NCBI GenBank assembly: GCA_963702195.1 | Contig: OY969725.1 | Location: forward strand, 2,046,001-2,110,000 | Source of the DNA: AC-56 sp963702195 | GTDB lineage: Bacteria > Actinomycetota > Thermoleophilia > Solirubrobacterales > 70-9 | DNA length: 64,000 bases | Direction: 5' to 3' | Shown: positions 18,402 through 27,541 of the stretch, one piece after another | How the letters are laid out: the number at the start of each line of letters is the position of its first letter | Position numbering within the stretch: the stretch's first letter is position 1 | Notes under the pieces: model-generated | What the model was told of the DNA's origin: nothing | Databases searched by the model: none | The model's input: only the letters and a program-made list of their open reading frames with translations | Program-made: the position numbers and the translations under genes

Positions 18402-19092
18402 GGTCGAGCCCGTACCGCGACCAGTGGCGGTCCGGGATGTCCGCCGGGTCCTTGTACCAGTACCAGGTGCACGGATCCCGATCGAAGTCCTCCGGCGGAT
18501 CCGACGGATATACCGGGTAGCCGATCCACCTGATCGGGAGCGTCTCGTTCATGAACGCGCAGTGCGTGCAGTAGAGCGGGAAGCCCTCGCGGCCGTAGCT
18601 CCAGTCGTGCGCCTCGTCGGTCACGCCGAAGCCCTCCGGCCCGTAGCGCCGGTTCCGCCACAGGCGCTGGCCGGACCCGCAGGGGTTCATCGTGAAGGTG
18701 AGCTTCTCGTCGTCCTCGGAGATCTCGAACGCCCCCGGGCTCGGGCCGACGCCGCTCGTCGAGTGCGCCCGCCAGGTGGCCGCGAGGGCCTCGGCGATCG
18801 CCTTGCGATCGCTCTCGGAGATCCTCTCCACCGGCTTGCGCCAGCTGCGCTCGAGCGAGTCGCTCCACGCCTCCTCCACCCCCTCGTCGCCCAGCCTGTC
18901 CTTGACGAAGGAGATCAGCCCGGCCACCCCGTCCACGAGCAGGTCGTGCATGAACTGCGACTCCCACTTCATCGCCTCGCACAGGGCCTTCGCCCGCTCG
19001 AGGTCACCGGCCTCGATCGCCTCGATCGCGCGCTCCATCGTCGGCCGCGACATCTCACGGAGCTCGTCGTCTGAGAACCACCTCTCGCTCAT
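18385..19092 (-). CDS. Conserved hypothetical protein with NPCGSG and CTHC motifs
   Basis: I do not recognise this 235-residue protein. The N-terminal half (about 1-115) is helical and acidic; the C-terminal half is rich in aromatic residues and glycine and contains NPCGSGQRLWR and YCTHCAFMNE. Together these give three cysteines that might bind a metal or cofactor. There is no signal peptide or membrane segment. It heads an operon with the phosphotransferase (17-base overlap) and the DUF6285 gene. The company of an enoyl-CoA hydratase and SDR nearby hints at acyl-CoA metabolism, but that is only context. Confidence 0.75.
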   Translation of the reverse strand: MSERWFSDDELREMSRPTMERAIEAIEAGDLERAKALCEAMKWESQFMHDLLVDGVAGLISFVKDRLGDEGVEEAWSDSLERSWRKPVERISESDRKAIAEALAATWRAHSTSGVGPSPGAFEISEDDEKLTFTMNPCGSGQRLWRNRRYGPEGFGVTDEAHDWSYGREGFPLYCTHCAFMNETLPIRWIGYPVYPSDPPEDFDRDPCTWYWYKDPADIPDRHWSRYGLDRDAAA

Positions 19093-19121
19093 GTCTCACC
19101 TCCGGTAGGTCCGCAAGGACA

Positions 19122-20024
19122 CTAATCGGCGGCGGCGAGGAGCTCGTCCAGGATGTCGCCGTAGCGCTCGCGCGACAGCGAGATGTGCCCCTCGCCCTCG
19201 ACCATGTGCGAGCGCGCACCAGGGACGTGAGCGGCGAGCCACTCGCCGTGGGCCAGCGGGACGAAGCGGTCCTCGCGACCGTGCCAGACCGAGACCGGCA
19301 CGCGGATCTCGTCGAGGCCGAAGCCCCACGAGCGGACGAACGCGAGGTCGTCGTCGAGCCAGCCCCAGATGCCGGTGCTCACCGCGCCGAGGAAGCTCGA
19401 GTGAGACTCCACCGCGTACTCCGTGGTCAGCAGCGCGCGATCGGGCTCGGAGACGAGATCGCCAAGGATCGCGACCAGGTCCTGGGGAGTGGACTCGCGG
19501 ACCTCCTCCGCCACGTGCTCCAGGTACGGCGCCAGTGCCTCGGCGCCGCGCTCCGCCAGGCCCATCTCCTCGATGTTCTCCTCGCCCATGCCGGCGCTCC
19601 AGTCGAGATCGTCGCGGTCGTGCGGCGCCGCGCCGGCGATGGTCGCGGCTGAGATCAGCCGGTCGGGGAGGAGGGCCGCGCAGGCGAGCGTGTGCGGGCC
19701 GCCGCCCGACCAGCCTACGGTGTGGAAGCGCTCAATCCCGAGCGCGTCGGCGATCGCCTCGACGTCCGCCGCACAGTCCGCCACCGACCGCCCGTCGTGA
19801 CGGTCCGAACCGGCGTAGCCGGGGCGCGCGTAGCTCACCTGCCGCAGACCGCGCTGGGCGCCGGTCGCGAGGGTCTCTCGACGCAGCGAGCCATCGTCCG
19901 GGGTGCCGCCGTGGGCGATCAGCGCGGGGCCGTCGTCCGGCCCGGTGACGTGCACGACGAGAGTTCGCCCGTCGCTCGCCTTCACCGTCTGCGTGACCGT
20001 CTCCACGCGGCCCAACCTAGACAT
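19122..20024 (-). CDS. Alpha/beta hydrolase
   Basis: A 300-residue alpha/beta-hydrolase-fold enzyme. The nucleophile elbow GWSGGG (Ser106), the acid in HGREDRFVP (about Asp252) and the histidine in GEGHISL (about His280) form the catalytic triad; the oxyanion region HGGTPDDGS precedes it. The start overlaps the stop of the upstream acetyltransferase by one base (TGATG), so the two are co-translated. The substrate cannot be predicted. Confidence 0.88.
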   Translation of the reverse strand: MSRLGRVETVTQTVKASDGRTLVVHVTGPDDGPALIAHGGTPDDGSLRRETLATGAQRGLRQVSYARPGYAGSDRHDGRSVADCAADVEAIADALGIERFHTVGWSGGGPHTLACAALLPDRLISAATIAGAAPHDRDDLDWSAGMGEENIEEMGLAERGAEALAPYLEHVAEEVRESTPQDLVAILGDLVSEPDRALLTTEYAVESHSSFLGAVSTGIWGWLDDDLAFVRSWGFGLDEIRVPVSVWHGREDRFVPLAHGEWLAAHVPGARSHMVEGEGHISLSRERYGDILDELLAAAD

Positions 20025-20530
20025 CAGCGCCCGGGGGTGCGCCACATCAGCCACACGGGCGGGCCGCCGCGCGGCAGGTTGAGCTCGCCGGTGACCGCGA
20101 ACCCGTTGCGCTCGTACAACGCGCGGCTCCGTGGCGTGGACGACTCGAGGTAGGCGGGCAGCGACGCCGCATCGATCTCGTCCAGGCCGGGCCGCATGAG
20201 CGCGGTCCCGAGGCCCTTGCCCTGCCACTCGGGGGCGACGCCCATCACGGCGAGGTACCAGTGCGGCGGGCGCCTGGGGTGCATGGCGTCCATGCGAATT
20301 CGCGACCACAGCGCCAGGGGCAGCCGGCTCCCGAACGCGCGGAGCATCGCGGGGCCCTCGCGCAGGCTCGCGGTGATCGGCACGCGCCACTCTCCCGGAG
20401 GTCCCCACACGGCGGCGCCCACGAGCTCGTCGGTCGTCCACACGAGCCCGCGCGGCAGCGCGACGGAGCGCAGCTCGGTCTCGAAGAAGGTCCGCAGTCG
20501 CTCGGTGCGGTCCTCGTCGTCCGGTAGCAC
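20024..20530 (-). CDS. GNAT-family N-acetyltransferase, start uncertain
   Basis: The 168 residues from the GTG at 20530 hold the acetyl-CoA loop APEWQGKGLGTALM and the C-terminal YERNGFAVTGE of a GNAT enzyme. Upstream the same frame continues to about 20660 with recognisable GNAT sequence (EIRPALPDDAEAL, then ARAFADDPGF), so the first strand and helix are encoded but no ATG, GTG or TTG precedes them; only CTG codons are available. Either a rare start is used or the gene has lost its start. It is followed by the hydrolase (TGATG) and preceded by the DivIVA-like gene. Confidence 0.8.
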   Translation of the reverse strand: MLPDDEDRTERLRTFFETELRSVALPRGLVWTTDELVGAAVWGPPGEWRVPITASLREGPAMLRAFGSRLPLALWSRIRMDAMHPRRPPHWYLAVMGVAPEWQGKGLGTALMRPGLDEIDAASLPAYLESSTPRSRALYERNGFAVTGELNLPRGGPPVWLMWRTPGR

Positions 20531-20661
20531 GTGCGAGAAGCCGGGGTCGTCGGCGAACGCCCGCGCCAGAGCGTCGCCCAGCGCCTCGGCGTCGTCGGGG
20601 AGCGCAGGGCGGATCTCGCCGGCGGCGGGAGCTCTATGCGGTGGGAGGTCGGGCGAGGCGG

Positions 20662-21132
20662 CTAGCCGACCTCGGCCGGCTCTTCCTCTTGGCGACCGGC
20701 GAGGCGATCGCGACCGCGGCGGACCGCGGCGAGGAACTTCTCGAGGTTGACCTCGAGCGTGGAGAGGATCTCGTCGGCGTAGTCCTCCGCTCCGAGCCGG
20801 ATCTGGCGCTCCGTCTCGCGCGCGTCCTCGATGATCTCCTCGGCGGCGCGCTCAGCCTGCTTGTAGACCTCCTCGTCGGAGATCAGACGCGCCTGCTGAT
20901 CGCGTGCCTCCTTGACCACGCGCTCCGCTTCGCGCTTGGCCTCGGCGAGCATCTCCTGCCGTTCCTTGACGATCCATCGCGCCTGCTTGATCTCCTCGGG
21001 AATCGTCGCCCGCATCTGATCGAGCAGGTCGTAGATCTCCTCGCGATCCACGCGGACCTGATCCGTGAGCGGCACTGGCCGCGCGTTGTGGATCAGGTCG
21101 TCGAGCTTGTCGATTAGGACTAGAACGTCCAT
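20662..21132 (-). CDS. DivIVA-like coiled-coil protein
   Basis: A 156-residue, highly charged helical protein found next to coaD in many actinobacteria and variously annotated as a DivIVA-like or ATPase-stalk-like protein. The conserved start MDVLVLIDKLDDLIHNA and VDREEIYDLLDQMRATIPEEIKQAR are present, followed by an almost continuous coiled coil with repeated EAxRExE and EEII segments. DivIVA-like proteins mark poles and septa; a role in envelope growth is inferred. It lies 190 bases downstream of coaD. Confidence 0.82.
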   Translation of the reverse strand: MDVLVLIDKLDDLIHNARPVPLTDQVRVDREEIYDLLDQMRATIPEEIKQARWIVKERQEMLAEAKREAERVVKEARDQQARLISDEEVYKQAERAAEEIIEDARETERQIRLGAEDYADEILSTLEVNLEKFLAAVRRGRDRLAGRQEEEPAEVG

Positions 21133-21223
21133 GGAAGTGCGGAAAGCTTACGCGGAGCGGCGGAAACGTTGACTGACGGCCCCGATTTCGCCATGGGATT
21201 GCAAGCTCCTGCCCATGGACCTG

Positions 21224-21250
21224 GCCGGCGTCTCCTCCGCTCCCGCCGGC
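21224..21250. repeat. Possible intergenic relative of the stem-loop repeat
   Basis: Perfect arms GCCGGCG and CGCCGGC enclose TCTCCTCCGCTCC, resembling the loop of coding copy C with a deletion. A second hairpin (21289-21321, with an inner perfect GCGTCC/GGACGC stem) lies right after the coaD stop and may help end its transcript. The 190-base gap between coaD and the DivIVA-like gene contains these two structures and no gene that I can support. Confidence 0.35.
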
Positions 21251-21322
21251 ATACATTGCCCTCGCCTTCGGCTCGGGATTTCATTTGTGCTCCCGCGTCC
21301 GGGGACGCCGGGTCGCGGAGCT

Positions 21323-21823
21323 TCAACGCTTTAGGCGTTCGGCCAGGGCCTCGGCCACGCCGTCCGGCACGAGGTCGGAGACGTCGCCGCCGAAGGTTGC
21401 CATCTCCTTGACGCCGGTCGACGACAGGAAGCTGTAGTTGGGCGAGGCGATGATGTAGACGGACTCGATGTCCGGGGCCAGCTTGCGGTTCAGCTGGTTC
21501 ATCTCGAACTCGTATTCGAAGTCCGAGATCGCGCGCAGGCCCTTGACGATCGCTCCCGCGCCCTGCTCGCGGGCCATCTCGACCAGCAGGTTCGAGAACA
21601 CGACCACGTCGACGTTGTCGACGCCGGTCTGAGCGACGGCGTCGTCGATGAATGCCTTGCGCTCCTCGGCCGTGAACAGGGTCGTCTGCTTGCGCACGGG
21701 CTGGTTGACCACGCCGACGACGACGCGGTCGAACACCCGCGCCGCCCGCCCGATGATGTCCAGGTGGCCGTTGGTCACCGGGTCGTAGGTGCCGGGGCAC
21801 ACCGCGATGCGGCCGTCGCTCAT
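21323..21823 (-). CDS. coaD: Phosphopantetheine adenylyltransferase
   Basis: Transfers AMP from ATP to 4'-phosphopantetheine, the penultimate step of coenzyme A synthesis. The nucleotidyltransferase motif TYDPVTNGH, the substrate loop KGLRAISDFEYEFEMNQLNRK and the ISSTG-like SFLSSTGVKE are all present in 166 residues. Its start overlaps the rsmD stop (ATGA), the usual recG-rsmD-coaD order. A hairpin follows its stop codon closely. Confidence 0.96.
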   Translation of the reverse strand: MSDGRIAVCPGTYDPVTNGHLDIIGRAARVFDRVVVGVVNQPVRKQTTLFTAEERKAFIDDAVAQTGVDNVDVVVFSNLLVEMAREQGAGAIVKGLRAISDFEYEFEMNQLNRKLAPDIESVYIIASPNYSFLSSTGVKEMATFGGDVSDLVPDGVAEALAERLKR

Positions 21824-22353
21824 TCTCCGCCTCCCGAGTGAATGCGGATGACCGTGTCGCCGTAGCGCCGCTCCAGCTCGAGCGGAAGGTCAAGATCCAG
21901 CGGCCGGCGCGCGGATCCCTCGAGGATCAAGCGTCCTCCCGGCGCGAGCCGGCTGCCGATGAGTGAGTCGAGTTCCCCCTCAAGACGGTCGGCGAGTTTA
22001 TACGGCGGGTCGCAGAAGATCAGGTCGAACGATCGGCGCGTCCTCCGCAGATAGGCGCGGGCGTCGGCGCGGACCACCTCGCAGCGATCGCCCAGCGCGA
22101 GCTCGGAGACGTTGCGGCGCGCGAGCGCCGTGTGCGTATCGACGAGGATCGCCCCGGCGGCGCCGCGCGAGACTGCCTCGATCCCCAGGGCTCCGGTGCC
22201 GCAGTAGAGGTCGAGGACCGCTGCGCCCTCGAGGTCGCCCAGGATCGAGAAGAGCGCCTCCCGCACGCGGTCCGCGGTCGGCCGGACCGCGGCCGAGCGA
22301 CGCGGCGGGCTGTGGAGGCGGCGCCCCCCCAGCTCGCCGGCAACGACCCTCAA
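21820..22353 (-). CDS. rsmD: 16S rRNA (guanine966-N2)-methyltransferase
   Basis: Methylates a guanine in helix 31 of 16S rRNA. The 177 residues start MRVVAGELGGRRL and contain PTADRVREALFSIL, the SAM motif VLDLYCGTGALGIEA and the catalytic DPPY. Its start overlaps the recG stop (ATGA) and its own stop overlaps coaD, so recG-rsmD-coaD form one translationally coupled set. Nothing in the sequence is unusual for the family. Confidence 0.93.
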   Translation of the reverse strand: MRVVAGELGGRRLHSPPRRSAAVRPTADRVREALFSILGDLEGAAVLDLYCGTGALGIEAVSRGAAGAILVDTHTALARRNVSELALGDRCEVVRADARAYLRRTRRSFDLIFCDPPYKLADRLEGELDSLIGSRLAPGGRLILEGSARRPLDLDLPLELERRYGDTVIRIHSGGGE

Positions 22354-24554
22354 GGCGCGATCGCCTCGTCGCCGAACCGCCCACGGGCGGCGTCGAGCAG
22401 CGGCCCGAGCTCCGGCACATCGAGCGATCCATGACGATCGAGCAGCGCGACCACCTCGCGGCGAGCGTCGGTGAGCATGGCGATGTCGTCGGGGAGCACG
22501 GCGACCCGGAACCGCGGCAACCCGTGCTGGCGAGTGCCAAAGATCTCACCCTCTCCCCGCAGCGCGAGGTCGACCTCGGCCAGCTTGAACCCGTCTCGCT
22601 CCGTGGCGATCGCCTCGAGGCGGCGACTCGCGAGCTCGGACCCGGTATCCGCGAACAGGATGCACTGCGAAGGGTGCTCGCCCCGGCCCACGCGACCGCG
22701 CAGCTGGTGGAGTTGGGAGAGCCCGTAGCGCTCGGCGCCCTCGATCAGCGTCACCGTCGCGTTCGCCACGTCGATTCCCACCTCGATGACGCTGGTGGCC
22801 ACGAGCACGTCGGTCTCCCCCACCGCAAACGCGTGCATCGCCGCCTGCTTTTCGCCAGCGGGCATCTGGCCGTGCAGGAGCCCAACGTCGAAGTCCGCGA
22901 ACTCCGTCGCGGCGAGGCGCTTTGCCTCCTCGGTCGCCGCCTTCGCCTCGAGCTTTGCAGAGCCCTCGACCAGCGGGCAGACGACGTAGGCCTGGCGACC
23001 CTCGCGCAGCCGGTCGCGGATGTAGGCGTAGGCGCCGGGGCGCTTCTCCTCCCCGACCACCCACGTGTCGACGGGCTTTCGCCCGGCGGGTAGCTCGTGG
23101 AGGACCGTCGCGTCCAGGTCCCCATAGGCGGTCAGGGAGAGCGTGCGCGGGATCGGCGTGGCGGTCATGTGAAGCGTGTGCGGCGCGCTCTCCCCGGGTC
23201 CCTTGCCATCCAGCGCAGCGCGCTGGCGCACGCCGAAGCGATGCTGCTCGTCGACGATGCAGACCGCCAGGCGCCCGAACTCGACGTCGGACTCGATCAG
23301 CGCGTGCGTGCCGACGACCATCGCCAGCTGGCCCGACGCGAGCTGGCCGAGCGCCTCGCGTCGCCGCGCAGCCGGCGTCGCGCTGGTCAGGAGGGTGAAC
23401 GGGATGGACTCCGTGGCGAGCAGCGCGTTCAGCGTGGCGGCGTGCTGCTCCGCGAGGGTCTCGGTCGGCGCCATGAGCGCCGCCTGGTAGCCCGCCTCCA
23501 CCGCCCGCAGCATCGCGTACAGGGCAAGGACCGTCTTGCCGGAGCCCACTTCGCCCATCAGCAGGCGCTGCATGGGCCGCTCGGCGGCGAGGTCGCCGTC
23601 CATGTCGCCAATCGCCGCCCGCTGGTCGCCCGTGAGCTCAAACGGCAGCGAGGCCAGCCACCTCTCTACCAGCTCGCCCGGGCCCGTCAGCGCGATCCCG
23701 GGGTGGCTCGCCCGGCGCTCGGAGCGCCGCGCGGCCAGGGCGACCTGGTGCAGGAACAGCTCCTCGAACGCCAGCCGCCGCCGCGCCTCCTCGGCACCGT
23801 CGAGGCTCTCCGGGAACTGCGTCTCGATCAGCGCGTCGGCGCCCAGGGCAAGGCCACGCCGGGCACGCAGCTCCGCCGGAAGCGACTCGATCGCGTGGCG
23901 CGCGAGCGGCCGGGCCTGCCACGCCCACTCGCGCAGCCGCTGCGCACGCAGCCGCTCGGATGCCGGGTGGACGGGCACGATCCCGGTCGTGTGGATTCCT
24001 GCGGCAGGCGCGCCCCCACCGTCCCCGCCGAGCACCTCGTGGGCCTCCACCCGAAAGCCGGACCGGTCGAGCTTGCCGAACAGGAAGAGCCGCGTGCCCT
24101 CGGTGAGCCGATCGACGAGCCACGCCTGGTTGAACCAGACGGCCTTCGCCGGCCCGGAGTCGTCGGCGACAGACGCCTCCACGATCACGAGGCCGCGCCG
24201 CCGCGTCGGACGTACCCGCGCCGAGCGCACCTCCACCTCGACCGTCGCCTCCTCGCCGATCCGAAGGTCCGCGAGCTTTAGAGGCGTCGCCCGATCCCGG
24301 TAGGAGTGCGGGACGTGGAGGAGGACGTCGCCCACCGAGCTCAGGCCCATGTCCGCGGCCGCGGCCGCCAGCTTCGGCCCGGCGCCCTTGAGCGTCTGGA
24401 CGCCCGCGGCGAGCAGGCTCGGGCGCGGAGCGGAGCGGAGGTCCGCCGCCCGCAACTCGTCGCGGTCCTGCGCGGACCCGGTGGCGAACGCGGTCGGTGG
24501 CACGGGATCGGCCTCGGTCCCCTCGTCGCGCTGCGGCGCCATGGTCACGCTCAT
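22350..24554 (-). CDS. recG: ATP-dependent DNA helicase RecG
   Basis: Branch-migration helicase that remodels stalled forks and Holliday junctions. An N-terminal wedge (OB-fold) domain precedes the helicase core. Motif I is LLMGEVGSGKT, motif II DEQHRFGV, motif III TATPIPRTL, and motif VI QLRGRVGRG. At 734 residues it is slightly longer than usual because of a 45-residue polar N-terminal extension before the LLAAGVQTLKGAGPK motif; a start at the second ATG (24542) is possible. It is divergent from the RidA-like gene 59 bases away. Confidence 0.96.
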   Translation of the reverse strand: MSVTMAPQRDEGTEADPVPPTAFATGSAQDRDELRAADLRSAPRPSLLAAGVQTLKGAGPKLAAAAADMGLSSVGDVLLHVPHSYRDRATPLKLADLRIGEEATVEVEVRSARVRPTRRRGLVIVEASVADDSGPAKAVWFNQAWLVDRLTEGTRLFLFGKLDRSGFRVEAHEVLGGDGGGAPAAGIHTTGIVPVHPASERLRAQRLREWAWQARPLARHAIESLPAELRARRGLALGADALIETQFPESLDGAEEARRRLAFEELFLHQVALAARRSERRASHPGIALTGPGELVERWLASLPFELTGDQRAAIGDMDGDLAAERPMQRLLMGEVGSGKTVLALYAMLRAVEAGYQAALMAPTETLAEQHAATLNALLATESIPFTLLTSATPAARRREALGQLASGQLAMVVGTHALIESDVEFGRLAVCIVDEQHRFGVRQRAALDGKGPGESAPHTLHMTATPIPRTLSLTAYGDLDATVLHELPAGRKPVDTWVVGEEKRPGAYAYIRDRLREGRQAYVVCPLVEGSAKLEAKAATEEAKRLAATEFADFDVGLLHGQMPAGEKQAAMHAFAVGETDVLVATSVIEVGIDVANATVTLIEGAERYGLSQLHQLRGRVGRGEHPSQCILFADTGSELASRRLEAIATERDGFKLAEVDLALRGEGEIFGTRQHGLPRFRVAVLPDDIAMLTDARREVVALLDRHGSLDVPELGPLLDAARGRFGDEAIAP

Positions 24555-24613
24555 CGTCTCAAGGCTAGGACTGCGCGAGGCCGGAACGGCGTACGCGGGA
24601 ATATGGTTCGCCC

Positions 24614-25090
24614 GTGAGCGCGATCGAGGAGAGACTCACCGACCTCGGACTGACGCTCCCGAAGCCCTTCGCGCCACCGCCCGGGGTGGAGTTCAAGTTC
24701 GACCTCGTTCGCGTCCACGAGGGGCTCGCCTACGTCTCGGGCCACCTGCCGATGGACGGCGAGGAGGTTCTGGTGAAGGGCAAGGTCGATGCCGACGTCT
24801 CCGTCGAGGAGGCGCACGAGGCCGCCCGCCTCACGGGCCTGTCGGTCTTCGCGTCGCTCAAGCAGGAGCTGGGCGACCTGGACCGGGTCACCGGCTGGGT
24901 CAAGGCCCTGGGACTCGTCAACTGCTCGCCCGGCTTCAGCAAGACGCCGGCCGTGATCAACGGCTTCTCGGAGCTCGTCGTCGAGGTGTGGAGAGAGGCC
25001 GGGCACCACGCGCGCTCGGCGATCGGCGCGTCGGAGCTTCCCTTCGACGTCCCGGTCGAGGTCGAGGCGATCGCGGAAGTTACGCGCTGA
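24614..25090 (+). CDS. RidA/YjgF-family protein
   Basis: A 158-residue member of the YjgF/YER057c/UK114 superfamily, some of which deaminate reactive enamine/imine intermediates. VSGHLPMDGEEVLVKGKV and the ending GHHARSAIGASELPFDVPVEVEAIAEV are typical of the longer actinobacterial subgroup, in which the arginine of true RidA is in a different context; the call is therefore to the superfamily only. It uses a GTG start, is divergent from recG and converges with the GST gene, overlapping it by 11 bases. Confidence 0.85.
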   Translation: MSAIEERLTDLGLTLPKPFAPPPGVEFKFDLVRVHEGLAYVSGHLPMDGEEVLVKGKVDADVSVEEAHEAARLTGLSVFASLKQELGDLDRVTGWVKALGLVNCSPGFSKTPAVINGFSELVVEVWREAGHHARSAIGASELPFDVPVEVEAIAEVTR

Positions 25091-25865
25091 CCGGCGCCGC
25101 GGCCGCCGGCGCACGGTGCCTGCGATACATCTCCGCGACCCACCGGTATCCAGAGCGATCCTGGAGCGGCTCCCTGAAGCGCTGGAATCCCTCGGGCGGA
25201 TCCCCGAGGTCCGGGCCCTCCGGCGGCAGCACCAGTGGGTAGAAGAGTGCCGCGGCGGACAGGTCGGCCACCGAGAACCCGTCGCCCACCAGGTACTCGT
25301 TTCCGTTGAGCTCCGCCTCCAGGCGGTCGAGCCCGGCGGTCACCTGCTCCCGGGCCCGCGCCGCCGCCTCCTCACCGCTCACGCCGTAGCGCACCGCGGT
25401 GAACCCGGACGCGAACCGCGCCGCGATGTCGCGCGCGGCCTGATTCCCGTGGGCTGACGGCGGAAGGAAGGGATCCATCAGCGCGCTGAGCCGCTCGGGG
25501 TCCCTGGTCATCTCGTGCCAGCCAAGCAGCCGGAGGGACGGCGCGAATTCCTCGTCGAACCAGTCCTCCAGATCCAGTGCGCGGCGGCGCTCAGCCGGGT
25601 CGTCGGGATAGAGGGCCGGCTCCGGGTTCCTGCGCTCGAGGGCGCCGATGATCGCTGTGGAGTCGTACACCACCTCCCCGTGCAGCTCGAGGATCGGGAA
25701 CGTGTACCCGGCACCCCGCGTGAGCGCAAGCGCGGCGATCATGTGGAAGCCGCCGGGAATCGCGCGGCGCCGGTGCGGGACCCGCTTGAAGTCCAGCGCC
25801 CAGCGGGCCTTCTCGCTGTAGTGCGAGATTGAGATGTGCCAGAGGACGGGCTCCGAGGCGCCCAC
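25080..25865 (-). CDS. Glutathione S-transferase-like protein
   Basis: The N-terminal thioredoxin-like domain (VLWHISISHYSEKARWALD, TFPILELHG, VVYDSTAIIGALE) and the helical C-terminal domain match the GST fold. Actinobacteria mostly lack glutathione, so the thiol partner may differ. I begin at the GTG at 25865 (VGASEPVLWH); the upstream ATG at 25910 would overlap the FakA-like gene. A soluble cytoplasmic protein of about 261 residues; substrate unknown. Confidence 0.83.
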   Translation of the reverse strand: MGASEPVLWHISISHYSEKARWALDFKRVPHRRRAIPGGFHMIAALALTRGAGYTFPILELHGEVVYDSTAIIGALERRNPEPALYPDDPAERRRALDLEDWFDEEFAPSLRLLGWHEMTRDPERLSALMDPFLPPSAHGNQAARDIAARFASGFTAVRYGVSGEEAAARAREQVTAGLDRLEAELNGNEYLVGDGFSVADLSAAALFYPLVLPPEGPDLGDPPEGFQRFREPLQDRSGYRWVAEMYRRHRAPAAAAPVSA

Positions 25866-25888
25866 AGCGGCAAACGTACCCGGTCTCC

Positions 25889-27514
25889 TCACTGCGCGGC
25901 GATCAGCCACCAGTAGTGGGGCTGTCCGCCGTGCTGGAGCTCGAGCTCGAGGCCTTCCGGCAGCTCGAGCGGGAGCTGGCTCAGGGGGATCGGGGCCTTC
26001 TCGCCCGCGATCACGGTGACGATCTCCGCGTCCTCGGCGACGCGCTCGATCGTCGCCGATAGCGTCGATCCAGCGCCGCCCCAGGCGACCACCGAGTCGC
26101 CGGCGAACCCCACCGCGTCGCCGCGGACGAATCGCCCCTGGGCGTCGTCGCGCGCCGCCGGAGCCACCGCGCCCGACCGGATCTCGGCGAGCGCGACCTC
26201 GAGTCGCTCCGCGTTCGCCGCCGCGTCCTCGTCGGCCGCCATCTCGACCAGCGCCGCAAGCGCCGCCTGCTGCGAGCGGCTGGCCACGACTCGGGCCGGC
26301 TTCTCGGAGAGCTTGGCTGCCTCCTCGGCCGCCAGGATCACGTTCTGGGAGTTCGGCAGCACGACGACCTCCTCCGAGGTCACCTCGTGAATGCCGGCCA
26401 GGATCTCGTACGTCGACGGGTTGAGGGTCGGGCCACCGTCGACCACGTGGGCCCCGAGCCCCTCGAACAGGGAGCGCATGCCGTCGCCCGCTGCGACCAC
26501 CACCGCTCCGGACTTGGTCGGGTGCAGGCGCGCCTCCCGCGCGGCGATCTGCTCGCGCATGTCGGCCACGTCGAGCCGTTGCACGTCCCCGGCCTCCTCG
26601 AAGACGGCGACCGCCACCTCGGGCTCGTCGGTGTGCACGTGGATCTTCAACGTTGCCTCGTCGCCGACCACGAGCACGGAGTCGCCGATCTCCTCGAGCC
26701 GGGGCACGAACGACCGCGAGTCGAGGCCCGTTCCGGTGACGATGAAGTTGGTGCAGTAGCGGAACCGGCTGTCGAAGTGGTGCGGCCGCGTCGTGCGCGC
26801 GGGCTCGTGGTGCGGGAGCTCCGGGAGCGCCTCGGAATCGTCCCGCAGGCCCGCGACGATCCCGGCGAGGATCACGACCAGGCCGTGCGCTCCGGCGTCA
26901 ACCACGCCGGCCTCGGCCAGCACGTCGAGCTGTCCCGGCGTTCGCTCCACCGCGCGCTCGCCGGCCTTCGTGGCGACCTCGAGCACGTCCGCCAGCAGCT
27001 GGTCCTGCTCCTCGTCGCCGACGGCGCCGGACAGACGCTGGCGGTCCATGTGCGCGAGGTGCGTGGAGACCGCGTGGGCCATCTCCCGGATCACGGTGAG
27101 CATCGTGCCCTCGGCGGGGTCGCGTACGGACTCGTACGCCGCATCGGCCGCGCGGGCGAACGCCGCCGCGACCAGCACCGGATCCACGAGCTCCCCCGGC
27201 CGGCTGGCGAGCTCCTCCGCCGCGCCGCGGACGATCTGGCTCAGGATCACGCCGGAGTTCCCGCGCGCGCCCATGAGCGCCGCGCGGGCTACGGCGTGCA
27301 CGAGCTCGTCGCGGTCAGCGGATATCGGCTGACCGTCGAGTTGGTCGAGCTCCTTCATCACGGCCTGCATCGTCAGCGCCATGTTGTCCCCCGTATCGCC
27401 ATCGGCGACCGGGAAGACGTTGAGGTCGTTGACCTCCTGCCGGCGAGATGCGAGTTGCGCGTACGCGGCCTGGACGACCCGGCGAAAACGCTCGATGGAG
27501 GTATCGGCCGCCAC
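25889..27514 (-). CDS. FakA-like DAK-phosphatase/fatty acid kinase protein
   Basis: A 541-residue protein with an N-terminal DhaL-type kinase domain (DLNVFPVADGDTGDNM and ARGNSGVILSQIVRG bind Mg-ATP), a middle domain (FRYCTNFIVTG to HVHTDEPE) and a C-terminal domain, the layout of FakA, which phosphorylates fatty acids held by a DegV-type partner FakB. No degV/fakB gene is in the window. It lies between rpmB and the GST gene on the same strand; rpmB-fakA-recG proximity is common in Gram-positive genomes. Confidence 0.92.
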   Translation of the reverse strand: MAADTSIERFRRVVQAAYAQLASRRQEVNDLNVFPVADGDTGDNMALTMQAVMKELDQLDGQPISADRDELVHAVARAALMGARGNSGVILSQIVRGAAEELASRPGELVDPVLVAAAFARAADAAYESVRDPAEGTMLTVIREMAHAVSTHLAHMDRQRLSGAVGDEEQDQLLADVLEVATKAGERAVERTPGQLDVLAEAGVVDAGAHGLVVILAGIVAGLRDDSEALPELPHHEPARTTRPHHFDSRFRYCTNFIVTGTGLDSRSFVPRLEEIGDSVLVVGDEATLKIHVHTDEPEVAVAVFEEAGDVQRLDVADMREQIAAREARLHPTKSGAVVVAAGDGMRSLFEGLGAHVVDGGPTLNPSTYEILAGIHEVTSEEVVVLPNSQNVILAAEEAAKLSEKPARVVASRSQQAALAALVEMAADEDAAANAERLEVALAEIRSGAVAPAARDDAQGRFVRGDAVGFAGDSVVAWGGAGSTLSATIERVAEDAEIVTVIAGEKAPIPLSQLPLELPEGLELELQHGGQPHYWWLIAAQ

Positions 27515-27541
27515 CGGAGGGGGATTATCCCGCCGAAGCGG

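Noticed and set aside
25080..25910. GST start at ATG 25910
   Set aside because: It would overlap the FakA-like gene by 22 bases and add 15 residues not belonging to the fold; GTG at 25865 starts right before the first strand.
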